Source of the DNA: SIG607 sp045655165
GTDB lineage: Bacteria; Bacillota; Clostridia; Oscillospirales; Acutalibacteraceae
Direction: 5' to 3'
Assembly (NCBI GenBank): GCA_045655165.1
Contig: JAZOOT010000025.1
Location: 1 to 22,335, forward strand
Length of the DNA: 22,335 bases
Position 1 is the stretch's first letter. Each line of letters opens with the position of its first letter. The position numbers and the translations under genes were made by a program. The notes under the pieces are model-generated. The model was not told the origin of the DNA and did no database searches. It was given only the letters and a program-made list of their open reading frames with translations. This document shows positions 1 through 7,550 of the stretch, in pieces.

Positions 1-36
1 AAGCCGCGGTAACGCTGACGCGTACCGCGGCTTTTT
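1..36 (+). terminator. Intrinsic terminator of an upstream gene
   Basis: A perfect 11-bp stem (1-11 with 23-33, GC-rich core CCGCGG) with an 11-nt loop runs directly into a T tract at 32-36. It would end a rightward transcript that started before the window. Because the gene at 85-246 points leftward toward it, it may also act bidirectionally, but the bases that would form the T tract on the other strand lie outside the window. Confidence 0.8.
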
Positions 37-84
37 AACACATTAGACCGCAAAAATTTACTTTTTAAGGCATTTTATCCCTAA

Positions 85-246
85 TCACAACTCCCGTTTG
101 TGAGGTTTTTCTTTTTGAAAAGGTATAATTTCGGTGTCTTCTTTTATAAACATTTCTTCGCAGTTTTTTTGGGCGGTAATTAAAATATTTATGGCTTTGG
201 TTACTTCGCCAAAAAGATAATGGTACATTTCTTTATGTTTTTCCAC
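85..246 (-). CDS. Small hypothetical protein, 53 aa, GTG start
   Basis: A leftward ORF begins with GTG at 246 and ends with TGA at 85-87. A good ribosome binding site (AGGAG on the minus strand, about 7 bases upstream) supports this start. The product begins MEKHKEMYHYLFGEV and is mostly predicted helix (residues 1-34), followed by a charged, Lys/Glu-rich tail ending in HKREL. There is no signal peptide or membrane segment, so it is probably cytoplasmic. It resembles the short 'Y-x-x-L-F-x-x-V-T-x-A' helical proteins scattered through clostridial genomes, whose function I do not know; that resemblance is from memory. The gene diverges from the lipoprotein/two-component series and points toward the terminator at the window start. 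The codons read as ordinary protein sequence and the ribosome site is well placed, which is why I call it despite its size. Confidence 0.62.
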   Translation of the reverse strand: MEKHKEMYHYLFGEVTKAINILITAQKNCEEMFIKEDTEIIPFQKEKPHKREL

Positions 247-315
247 TTTGGCTCTCCTGTTTTTTAATATATTTTTGCCAATATATTAAATAATATATTA
301 AATTTAAAAAATATA

Positions 316-344
316 TTTTAATTTTGTAACTTTTATGGTATAAT
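316..344 (+). promoter_or_regulatory. Probable promoter with extended -10 for the lipoprotein gene
   Basis: TATAAT at 339-344 is preceded by TGG, giving an extended -10 (TGnTATAAT). The -35 position at 17-bp spacing (316-321, TTTTAA) is poor, so recognition would rest on the extended -10. Transcription would start near 351, just before the three hairpins. The region is very AT-rich, so chance -10 matches are likely and this call is moderate. Confidence 0.5.
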
Positions 345-354
345 GAATATTGAA

Positions 355-428
355 TATGGAAATATGAATATTTCCATAAAGAGCCGTTTTCACGGCTCTT
401 CAACAACCAAATTTTCAATTTGGTTGTT
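355..428 (+). promoter_or_regulatory. Leader with three consecutive perfect hairpins
   Basis: Three inverted repeats lie almost end to end in the predicted 5' leader. The first is 355-365 with 368-378 (11 complementary bases around GA, in practice a 9-10-bp stem). The second is 380-387 with 392-399 (8-bp GC-rich stem, TTTC loop). The third is 402-413 with 417-428 (12-bp stem, TTC loop) and runs into TTTT. The third has the shape of an intrinsic terminator or attenuator; the second could be one on the opposite strand. No known riboswitch class is recognised. They lie between the -10 at 339-344 and the ribosome binding site at 474-480, so they may control read-through or mRNA stability. Confidence 0.55.
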
Positions 429-488
429 TTCAACTTCATTGTAATGCTAAAAGAAAAATTTTTATTTTTTGAAAGGGGAGAAGTTGTT

Positions 489-1814
489 TTGAAAAACCTA
501 ATAATAAAACGCGGGTTAGTGGTCGTTTTATGCTTTTCTTTTTTGCTTTTGGGCGGTTGCACACCTTTTTCGGGCGACTTTGACCTTTTAATGAATCCGC
601 CTGCGTTAAGCGGTGAAATGGAGCCAATTGGCAAAGCGTTAAACCAGGGCATTAGCGGTAAATACACCTTAAAATTCCCCGCTTCGGGCGATAACAAAAA
701 CGCAATAAATATGATTGACCTTGATTCTGACGGCCAACAGGAAGCCGTTGCAATTTACAGCACCACGCGTGACGGCGCTGTTTCTATGAATGTTTGCGTG
801 GTAGACAACATTAACGGCAAGTGGCAAGTTGCAGGCAGCCAAAGCATTTTGGGCGCAGGCGTTGAAAAGGTTATTTTTAAAGACCTTAACGGTGACGGCA
901 AAAACGAAATTCTTATTGGTTGGAATGTTTTTGGCAGCGCGCAAAAAACTCTTTGCGTTTACAGTTACGCGTTTGGCGGTGTAAATTGTATGCTTTCGGA
1001 AAGTTACACCGAATTTATTACCTGTGATTTAGACGATGACTTTACAAACGATTTGCTTATTATAAATCTTGATACAACACAGCAAACTGCAAATGCAAGT
1101 TATTTTAACATTGATGAGAACGGTATTACCGAAATTGGTAACTGTGAACTTGACCCCAATGTAACGGGTTATTTTCCGCCCGTTTTAACAAAACTTACTT
1201 CGGGCAAGTTTTGTGTTTATCTTGAATCATATAAAGGTGCGGGTGTTACAACCGAAATTATTTATTTTGCCGACGGGGTGCTTAAAAACCCGCTTTATAA
1301 CAAAGAAACAAACAAAAGCATTACCGACCGAACAACCGTTATAACCAGCCGCGATTTTGACGGCGACAGTAATTTAGAGGTGCCGATTATGACAGCACTT
1401 CCGGTTGAAGAAAGGTTTTCGGTTAACGAACTGGCATATTTAACCACTTGGTGCCGTTTTGACGGAAACGAGTTTGTGCCAACACTTTACACACTTTTAA
1501 ACTACACCGACGGTTATTATTTTAATTTAAGCCAAGAACAAACCAAACAAATTACCGTTGTGCGCAATGTGCAAAACCGCGAAAGAATTATTTACGAGTA
1601 CGATTACAAACACAACCGTTTTGGCGAAGAAATTTTTAGCATAAGAACCGTTTCAAAAGCAGCGTATGATGCCGGTACCTATAACGGCGATAATTACCAA
1701 AAACTTGGTGAAAACAGCGATATTGTTTATTTAATAAAAATGGCGAAAACAAACTTTTCGGGCTTTACAAAAGAAGATATTCAAAAATCGTTTAACGTAA
1801 TAAGAGAGGAATAA
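489..1814 (+). CDS. Lipoprotein with FG-GAP/VCBS-like Asp-rich repeats
   Basis: A 441-residue secreted lipoprotein. I place the start at TTG 489 because AGGGGAG sits 8 bases upstream and the resulting N-terminus is a good signal peptide (Lys/Arg, then a hydrophobic run) ending in the lipobox L21-G-G-C24. The longer reading from 420 would begin inside the third leader hairpin. The mature part carries at least four Asp-rich calcium-loop-like segments followed by short strands, near residues 77 (DLDSDGQQE), 132 (DLNGDGKNE), 180 (DLDDDFTND) and 289 (DFDGDSNLE). These resemble FG-GAP/VCBS beta-propeller repeats of the integrin type. No enzyme motif is seen. It lies 3 bases upstream of the response regulator and is almost certainly co-transcribed with it and the kinase. 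An extracytoplasmic sensing or accessory role for the two-component system is inferred from that context only. Confidence 0.85.
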   Translation: MKNLIIKRGLVVVLCFSFLLLGGCTPFSGDFDLLMNPPALSGEMEPIGKALNQGISGKYTLKFPASGDNKNAINMIDLDSDGQQEAVAIYSTTRDGAVSMNVCVVDNINGKWQVAGSQSILGAGVEKVIFKDLNGDGKNEILIGWNVFGSAQKTLCVYSYAFGGVNCMLSESYTEFITCDLDDDFTNDLLIINLDTTQQTANASYFNIDENGITEIGNCELDPNVTGYFPPVLTKLTSGKFCVYLESYKGAGVTTEIIYFADGVLKNPLYNKETNKSITDRTTVITSRDFDGDSNLEVPIMTALPVEERFSVNELAYLTTWCRFDGNEFVPTLYTLLNYTDGYYFNLSQEQTKQITVVRNVQNRERIIYEYDYKHNRFGEEIFSIRTVSKAAYDAGTYNGDNYQKLGENSDIVYLIKMAKTNFSGFTKEDIQKSFNVIREE

Positions 1815-1817
1815 AAC

Positions 1818-2525
1818 ATGAAAAGAATTTTACTTGTTGAAGATGAAGTTGCAATAAGGGAATTTGAAGCAATACACTTACAACGCGCGGGGTATTCTGC
1901 TGCGGTTGCGGGCAGCGGCGAAGAAGCGCTTGAAATTTTTGAAAGCGAAAACGGCGGTTTTGATATTGCTCTTTTGGATATTTCAATGCCGGGTATGGAC
2001 GGTTTTCAACTTTGCAAAGAATTAAGAAAGCGCAGTGCAACGCTTGGTATTATAATGCTTACTGCAAGAACGCAGGAAATGGATAAAATAAGCGGTTTAA
2101 TGCTTGGCGCCGATGACTACATAACAAAGCCGTTCAGCCCAACCGAACTGCTTGCGCGTGTGGATTCGCTTTATAGGCGTGTTGAAATGCAAAACAATGC
2201 TGCTCAAAAGCAAAGCGGCGACGTTATTACACTTGATAATTTTGTGCTTAACTTAAGAAAAAGAACACTTAACAAGGGCGTAAAGAACATTGAGCTTACA
2301 CAAGTTGAGTTTCAAATTATTGAATATTTCTTTACTAACCCCGATACCGCGCTTGACAGAACCGATATTTTAAAAAAGGTTTGGGGCGAAGCATATTTTG
2401 GCGAAGAAAAAATTGTTGATGTTAACATAAGGCGTTTGCGTATGAAAATTGAAGATGACCCATCAAGCCCAAAACACCTTGTTACCGTTTGGGGCATGGG
2501 TTATAAGTGGAACACAGGCGTTTAA
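1818..2525 (+). CDS. OmpR/PhoB-family response regulator
   Basis: A 235-residue two-component response regulator. The receiver domain (about residues 1-118) has the acidic pocket E8/D9, phosphoacceptor D54 in LLDISMP, T82 and K104 in the YITKPF motif. The C-terminal part (about 135-233) is a winged-helix DNA-binding domain with the usual OmpR landmarks: LTQVEFQIIEYF, the VWGEAYFG loop, VDVNIRRLRMKI recognition helix and a VWGMGYKW wing. The start at ATG 1818 has GAGAGG about 11 bases upstream. The gene lies between the FG-GAP lipoprotein and the histidine kinase, which is its likely phosphodonor. The sequence is PhoP/WalR/ResD-like in length and order, but the target genes cannot be told from it, so no gene symbol is assigned. 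Confidence 0.96.
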   Translation: MKRILLVEDEVAIREFEAIHLQRAGYSAAVAGSGEEALEIFESENGGFDIALLDISMPGMDGFQLCKELRKRSATLGIIMLTARTQEMDKISGLMLGADDYITKPFSPTELLARVDSLYRRVEMQNNAAQKQSGDVITLDNFVLNLRKRTLNKGVKNIELTQVEFQIIEYFFTNPDTALDRTDILKKVWGEAYFGEEKIVDVNIRRLRMKIEDDPSSPKHLVTVWGMGYKWNTGV

Positions 2526-2562
2526 AATAAATTAAAAAACTTGCAAAAGGAGGTGCAAACAA

Positions 2563-4041
2563 ATGGATTTTGAAATTAAGTTTAAAAGTATATCTAAGCA
2601 TTGGGTTTGGAACGTTTTTGCCCCTGCCGTTATTTCGGTTTCAATACTTACTATTGCTGCCTGTTTGTTTGTGCGCTCCTATTATATTGAAAATATAAAA
2701 CGTACCGCAAAGGAATATGTTTCGGCGTTTTCGCTTTTGGCGGGTACCGACAGCGAATATTTCGTTTCGGGCGCAAGAAATTACTGTGAACAGTTTGAAC
2801 ATAAAGACAAACTGGAAGTAATGGTTATTGATAATAAAGGTGAAATTGTTGTTAGCACAATGGGAATAGAGCGAAGCGGTGTTAAAATGCCCGATTACCA
2901 ACAGGCATTAAACAGCCAAACCGGAAGTGCCGTTTGGATTGGCAGAAGCGAAGTCGGAGAAACCGTGCTTGCAGGCACCGAAATTCTTGCTGATTACGGC
3001 TCGGGCAGTAACGGTGCCGTTCGTTATGTTGTGTCGCTGAAAGAGTGCAACAAAAGAGTTTTTGTAATTTGTGCAGTAATAATCGTTCTTGCTGTAATTA
3101 TTTTGTTCTTTAACGTGTTTTCAGGCTTTTTCTTTATAAAATCTATTGCAAAACCCGTTAGGGAAGTTTCGGCGGCTGCCAGAAAAATTGCGCTGGGTGA
3201 TTATAAAGAAGAAATTAAAACCGATAGAATAGATGAAATTGGCGAACTTTGCGATTCTATTAACTATATGCAAGCCGAACTTAAAAGCGCTGAACAGCTT
3301 AAAAACGATTTTATTTCTTCGGTTTCGCACGAACTGCGTACTCCGCTTACCGCCATTCGCGGTTGGGCAGAAACCTCTAAAATGTCGGTTGGTTACGATG
3401 AACAGTTGGTTATTCGCGGACTTGATGTTGTTTTAAGCGAATCTGACCGTCTTTCTGATTTGGTTGAAGAACTGCTTGATTTTTCAAGAATGCAAAGCGG
3501 AAGAATGTCTATTGAAATGATGCCTATTGGCGTGGTTTCGGTTTTAAAAGAAGCGGTTGATATGTATGTTGAATTAGCGCGCGAACGTGAAATTGAAATT
3601 ACATTTGCCGAACCCAAAACCGAAACTATTGTAAACGGTGACAAAAACCGTTTAAAACAGGTACTTATAAACATTATTGATAACGCCGTTAAGTACACAA
3701 ACGAAAAAGGTCAGGTGCTAATTGAAGTAGCCGAAGCCGACGGTTGTGTTAGAATTGTGGTTAAAGATACGGGTGTGGGTATTCCTGCCTCCGATATTGA
3801 CCACGTTAAAGAAAAATTTTACAAGGCAAACAAAGAGGTGCGCGGAAGCGGTATTGGCCTTGCTGTTGCCGATGAAATTGTTAAACAAATGGGTGGGCTT
3901 TTATTCCTTGAATCTACCGAAGGAATTGGCACAACGGTTACAGTTGTGTTACCGCTTTATATAGCACCCGAAGAACCTACCGAAACAGTTCTTACACCCG
4001 AGGGTGAAGATATTACCGAAGAAGGAGCAAACAATGGCTAA
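2563..4041 (+). CDS. Membrane sensor histidine kinase (HAMP-HisKA-HATPase)
   Basis: A 492-residue kinase with the PhoR/WalK-type layout. The first membrane segment is at about residues 18-37, an extracytoplasmic sensor region at about 38-165 (possibly a Cache-like fold, from its length and position), and the second membrane segment at about 166-191. A HAMP linker follows, then the dimerisation domain with phospho-acceptor H256 in SVSHELRTP. The ATPase domain has an N box (IIDNAVKYT, about 370-380), G1 DTGVGIP (about 401-408) and G2 GSGIGLAV (about 427-435). A short acidic tail (about 470-492) follows the catalytic domain. The start has an ideal AGGAGGT. It is 37 bases downstream of the response regulator and overlaps the next gene by 8 bases. 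All catalytic motifs look intact. The signal sensed is unknown; the upstream FG-GAP lipoprotein is a plausible partner. Confidence 0.96.
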   Translation: MDFEIKFKSISKHWVWNVFAPAVISVSILTIAACLFVRSYYIENIKRTAKEYVSAFSLLAGTDSEYFVSGARNYCEQFEHKDKLEVMVIDNKGEIVVSTMGIERSGVKMPDYQQALNSQTGSAVWIGRSEVGETVLAGTEILADYGSGSNGAVRYVVSLKECNKRVFVICAVIIVLAVIILFFNVFSGFFFIKSIAKPVREVSAAARKIALGDYKEEIKTDRIDEIGELCDSINYMQAELKSAEQLKNDFISSVSHELRTPLTAIRGWAETSKMSVGYDEQLVIRGLDVVLSESDRLSDLVEELLDFSRMQSGRMSIEMMPIGVVSVLKEAVDMYVELAREREIEITFAEPKTETIVNGDKNRLKQVLINIIDNAVKYTNEKGQVLIEVAEADGCVRIVVKDTGVGIPASDIDHVKEKFYKANKEVRGSGIGLAVADEIVKQMGGLLFLESTEGIGTTVTVVLPLYIAPEEPTETVLTPEGEDITEEGANNG

Positions 4042-4993
4042 TTGCAAAAAGTGCAAATACACAAGTATTGGCGGACAGGCGCTTATTGAAGGAATTATGA
4101 TGAAATCACCGCAAAAGAGTGCTTTGGCGGTTAGAATACCCGACGGAAGTATTGATATAACATACTTTAACGAAAAACCGCTTAACCAAAAAAATTTCTT
4201 TTTTAAATTGCCAATAGTTCGCGGTGTTGTGGGTTTTGTTGATTCGCTTTTAAACGGTTATAAGGCAATGATGCTTTCGGCCGAAAAATCGGGTTATGCC
4301 GACGAAACCGACGAAAAAACCGGCGAAACCAAAAAACTAAGCGAAAAAGCGTGGGCAGGCATTATGGCGGTTGCCAGTGTGTTGGCGGTAATATTAAGCG
4401 TTGCGCTTTTTATGTATTTACCAAGAATTGCGGTTGGCGGGCTTGAAAAACTGTTTAGGGTAACCTTTAATTCTTTTTGGCGTTCTGCCGCTGAACAGTT
4501 TATTAAACTTATTGTATTTTTGGGTTACATTATTGCCGTTTCGTTTATGAAAGACATTAAACGCGTTTTTTCTTACCACGGCGCCGAACACAAAACAATT
4601 TTTTGTTTTGAAGCGGGGCTTCCGCTAACGGTTGAAAATGTTAAAAAGCAAAAACGTTTTCACCCCCGTTGCGGTACTTCGTTTATGATTTTAATGATTA
4701 TTATTAGCGTTATTTTTTCAACAATTATACAACTTTTGTTTAAAGATGTTTACAGTAACGCTTTAGTGTGGACACTTATTAAACTTTTAATGATACCGCT
4801 TATTTGCGGTGTGGGTTACGAAGTGCTTCGCTACTGCGGACGGCATGATAATCTTTTAACCAAAATTATTTCTGCCCCCGGTGTGTGGGTACAAAGAATT
4901 ACCACAAACGAACCCGATGAGGGCATGATAGAAGTAGCAATTGCCGCTATGACAGCGGTTTTACCAAAGGAAGAAAACAATGACAATATTTGA
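4034..4993 (+). CDS. DUF1385 family membrane protein (YqhQ-like)
   Basis: A 319-residue multi-pass membrane protein of the DUF1385 family, which includes Bacillus YqhQ and has no settled biochemical role that I can state. Family landmarks are the N-terminal GGQALIEGIMM segment, RGVVGFVDSLLNGYKA, and the central YHGAEHKTIFCFE and RFHPRCGTSF motifs with conserved His, Glu and Cys. Hydrophobic segments lie near residues 108-130, 150-170, 220-240 and 250-270. I choose ATG 4034 rather than the in-frame ATG 4004: AAGGAG is 6 bases before 4034, and the protein then begins MANCKKCKYTSIGG as in relatives. It overlaps the kinase by 8 bases and prmC by 14 bases. DUF1385 next to prmC is a recurrent arrangement in Firmicutes. 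The usual downstream prfA is absent here, and recA follows prmC. Confidence 0.9.
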   Translation: MANCKKCKYTSIGGQALIEGIMMKSPQKSALAVRIPDGSIDITYFNEKPLNQKNFFFKLPIVRGVVGFVDSLLNGYKAMMLSAEKSGYADETDEKTGETKKLSEKAWAGIMAVASVLAVILSVALFMYLPRIAVGGLEKLFRVTFNSFWRSAAEQFIKLIVFLGYIIAVSFMKDIKRVFSYHGAEHKTIFCFEAGLPLTVENVKKQKRFHPRCGTSFMILMIIISVIFSTIIQLLFKDVYSNALVWTLIKLLMIPLICGVGYEVLRYCGRHDNLLTKIISAPGVWVQRITTNEPDEGMIEVAIAAMTAVLPKEENNDNI

Positions 4994-5819
4994 GTGTTAT
5001 AACCAAACCAAAAAAATGCTTAAAGCCGCGGGTGTTCCTGACGAGGTTTTTGAAGCAAAACAGTTAATAAAGTTTATAACAAAAATGAACAACGCCGAAA
5101 TTCTTGCAAACTACACCGCATCACTTGATAAAGTGCAGGAAGCGCTTTGGACAGTAACGGTTAAACAGCGTTGCACACGCTACCCTTTGCAGTACATTTT
5201 GGGCGAATGGGATTTTTACGGACTGCCTTTTTATGTGGGCGAGGGTTGTTTGGCGCCAAGGGCTGACACCGAAACTTTGGTTAGTTTGGCAAACGAATGG
5301 CTTATTAGAAAACCCGATGCCAACGTGCTTGATTTGTGCGCGGGAAGCGGTTGTATTGGCATTACCGTTGCAAAGAAAAACCCACAAGCAAGTGTTACTT
5401 TGGTTGAAAAATACGATGTTCCGTATGAATATTTAAACCGCAACATTAAACGGCACGAAACCGAAAATGCCACGGCGGTTATGGCGGATATTTTTGAATA
5501 TGTACCTAACGAAAAGTTTGATTTAATTCTTTCTAACCCGCCGTACATAAGTACCGATGAAATGTCGCTTTTAAATAAGGAAGCAAAAATGGAGCCAACC
5601 ACCGCGCTTTTTGGCGGGGAAGACGGGCTTGATTTTTACCGCCACATTTTAAAAGAATACAAAAAGTATTTAAAGGTTGGCGGTGCCGTAATGGTGGAAA
5701 TTGGTTTTTCACAGGGCGAAGCGGTAAAAGAACTGTTTTTAGAAAACGGCTTTATAAACGTGCAAATTAAAAACGATTACCAAGACAACCAAAGGGTTGT
5801 TTTTGGGACACTGGGTTAA
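4980..5819 (+). CDS. prmC: Release factor glutamine N5-methyltransferase PrmC (HemK)
   Basis: A 279-residue class I SAM-dependent methyltransferase that methylates the Gln of the GGQ motif in peptide chain release factors, raising termination efficiency in the cytoplasm. The helical N-terminal domain (about 1-95) is followed by RYPLQYILGEWDFYG, a family hallmark, and the SAM-binding loop VLDLCAGSGCIGI from residue 116. The catalytic N186-P-P-Y motif follows and binds the Gln side chain. Length is normal for the family. The start at ATG 4980 lies inside the end of the DUF1385 gene and is preceded by AAAGGAAG, suggesting translational coupling. Its substrate gene prfA is not next to it in this window. 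Confidence 0.96.
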   Translation: MTIFECYNQTKKMLKAAGVPDEVFEAKQLIKFITKMNNAEILANYTASLDKVQEALWTVTVKQRCTRYPLQYILGEWDFYGLPFYVGEGCLAPRADTETLVSLANEWLIRKPDANVLDLCAGSGCIGITVAKKNPQASVTLVEKYDVPYEYLNRNIKRHETENATAVMADIFEYVPNEKFDLILSNPPYISTDEMSLLNKEAKMEPTTALFGGEDGLDFYRHILKEYKKYLKVGGAVMVEIGFSQGEAVKELFLENGFINVQIKNDYQDNQRVVFGTLG

Positions 5820-5826
5820 GTATAAT
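5797..5826 (+). promoter_or_regulatory. Candidate internal promoter before recA
   Basis: TATAAT at 5821-5826, just after the prmC stop, has TTGTTT at 5797-5802 with an 18-bp spacer. It could give recA its own transcription inside the operon. I looked for a Gram-positive LexA box (CGAAC-N4-GTTYG) around it and found none, so SOS control by the usual operator is not supported by this stretch. Confidence 0.5.
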
Positions 5827-5856
5827 TGATATAGATAATTAAGAAGGAGAATGGAT

Positions 5857-6942
5857 ATGGCAGACGATAAAATTAAAGCACTGGAAACCGCTATGGCGAA
5901 TATTGAAAAGCAGTTTGGCAAGGGCGCAATTATGCGTCTTGGCGAAAACGTTGATATGAAGGTTGACCACATACCAACAGGTTCTATTGGTTTGGATTTA
6001 GCGCTTGGCATTGGCGGTGTTCCCAAGGGCAGAATTGTTGAAATTTACGGCCCCGAATCTTCGGGTAAAACCACCTTGGCACTTCATATTGCAGCATCGG
6101 CTCAAAAATCGGGCGGAACTGCTGCGTTTATTGATGTTGAACACGCGCTTGACCCCGAATATTCAAAAAATTTGGGCGTTGATATTGATTCGCTTTTGGT
6201 TTCGCAACCCGACACGGGCGAACAGGCACTTGAAATTGCCGAAGCGCTGGTGCGTTCGGGCGCAATTGATGTTATTGTAATTGACTCGGTTGCCGCGCTT
6301 GTACCCAAAGCCGAAATTGAGGGCGATATGGGCGATAACCACGTGGGCCTTCACGCGCGTCTTATGTCGCAGTCGTTAAGAAAATTAACAGGCGCACTTT
6401 CAAAATCTAACTGCACCGCAATTTTTATTAACCAGTTGCGTGATAAAATTGGTGTAATTTACGGCAGCAGCGAAACCACCACAGGCGGTAGGGCTTTAAA
6501 ATTCTATGCTTCGGTAAGAATTGATGTTAGAAGAATAGAAGCCATTAAAAACAACGGTGAAATTGTTGGTAACCGCACACGCGCAAAAATTGTTAAAAAC
6601 AAAATTGCTCCCCCGTTTAAAGAAGCCGAATTTGATATTCTTTACGGCAAGGGAATTTCTAAAGAAAGTGAAATTGTTGATATTGGTGTTAAAACAGGCG
6701 TTCTTACAAGAATGGGCGCGTGGTTTTATTACGGCGAAACAAGAATTGGTCAAGGCCGCGATAACGTAAGACAACTTCTTACCGATAACAAGGCACTTGC
6801 CAAAGAACTTGAAGAAAAGATTGTTGCAAAAATAAAAAACCCGCAAGAAGAAACTGTAAATGAAACCGTTACACCGCCCGAAGCCGAACCTGTGCGCAGG
6901 ACCCGTAAAAAAGTGAACATTGATATTGCAGTAGACGAATAA
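5857..6942 (+). CDS. recA: Recombinase RecA
   Basis: The 361-residue strand-exchange ATPase. It forms filaments on single-stranded DNA, promotes homologous recombination and stimulates LexA self-cleavage. Walker A GPESSGKTT begins at residue 65. The LVSQPDTGEQALEIAE segment, the Walker B strand VIVIDSVAALVP, loop-1 EIEGDMGD and the FINQLRDKIGV/TTTGGRALKFYAS block all match the family. The C-terminus is Glu/Pro-rich and then basic (VRRTRKKVN), as in many Firmicutes. No intein. I choose ATG 5857 (MADDKIKAL) over ATG 5851 because AAGGAG at 5844-5849 is 7 bases before the former and only one base before the latter. recX follows with a 1-base overlap. Confidence 0.98.
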   Translation: MADDKIKALETAMANIEKQFGKGAIMRLGENVDMKVDHIPTGSIGLDLALGIGGVPKGRIVEIYGPESSGKTTLALHIAASAQKSGGTAAFIDVEHALDPEYSKNLGVDIDSLLVSQPDTGEQALEIAEALVRSGAIDVIVIDSVAALVPKAEIEGDMGDNHVGLHARLMSQSLRKLTGALSKSNCTAIFINQLRDKIGVIYGSSETTTGGRALKFYASVRIDVRRIEAIKNNGEIVGNRTRAKIVKNKIAPPFKEAEFDILYGKGISKESEIVDIGVKTGVLTRMGAWFYYGETRIGQGRDNVRQLLTDNKALAKELEEKIVAKIKNPQEETVNETVTPPEAEPVRRTRKKVNIDIAVDE

Positions 6943-7550
6943 TGATAATAACGCTTATAAAAAAACGGCGCGGTTTTTTAAATGAGGTGCAGTTAAGTGA
7001 CGGCACATATATTTTAATTGACCGCGCTCTTTGCGAAGAAAACTGTTTAAAAGAAAACAGTGAAATAACCGAAGAAAAATTAAACTTTTTAGAAGATGAA
7101 ACACAGCGTAGACGGTGTAAATCGCGTGCGCTTTATTACCTTTCTTGCAAAGATTATTCAAAGAAAAGTTTAACGGTAAAATTATGCGAAGCGGGCTTTT
7201 TTGAACCGTTTGTTAGCGAAACGGTAAACCGTATGGTAGAACTTGGGTTAATTGATGACATCCGTTTTAGCGAAAGGTTTGTTGACTGCTGTGTTATGAA
7301 TAATATGTCTAACCGCGAAATTATGGGGAAAGCATATTTAAAGCACGCCGACATAAACACCGTTAAAGAACTTTTAGAAACCGAAACTTTTGGGGCAGAA
7401 ACTTTGCGTATTAAAAATTTGCTAAACACAAAGTATGCCCAAAAAGAAGATAGCGATAAGGTTATTGCCGCACTGCTTCGCAAAGGTTTTTCGTTTTCAG
7501 ATATTAAAACAGCACTTTTTGAAATAAAGGAAGAAAAAAATGAGTTATAA
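6942..7550 (+). CDS. recX: RecA regulator RecX
   Basis: A 202-residue RecX-family protein, which binds RecA filaments and modulates their extension. The sequence is built of three-helix repeats typical of the family, for example SKKSLTVKLCEAGF, VNRMVELGLIDDIRFSERF (the LGxIDDxxFA-type hallmark) and the C-terminal KVIAALLRKGFSFSDIK repeat. The start ATG 6942 overlaps the recA stop (TAATG) with no clear Shine-Dalgarno, which suggests translation by coupling to recA. Identity as RecX rests on both the repeats and the recA neighbour. The N-terminal 50 residues are less conserved, as is usual. Confidence 0.93.
   Translation: MIITLIKKRRGFLNEVQLSDGTYILIDRALCEENCLKENSEITEEKLNFLEDETQRRRCKSRALYYLSCKDYSKKSLTVKLCEAGFFEPFVSETVNRMVELGLIDDIRFSERFVDCCVMNNMSNREIMGKAYLKHADINTVKELLETETFGAETLRIKNLLNTKYAQKEDSDKVIAALLRKGFSFSDIKTALFEIKEEKNEL

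Noticed and set aside
247..338. AT-rich repeats around 265-320 as an origin, attachment site or element end
   Set aside because: Simple low-complexity AT sequence with ATATTAAAT-like runs; no DnaA boxes, terminal inverted repeats or integrase nearby.
420..488. Upstream extension of the lipoprotein gene to TTG 420
   Set aside because: It would start inside the third leader hairpin and place extra residues before a good signal peptide; TTG 489 has AGGGGAG at the right distance.
5820..5856. LexA-type SOS operator before recA
   Set aside because: No CGAAC-N4-GTTYG-like palindrome is seen between prmC and recA.
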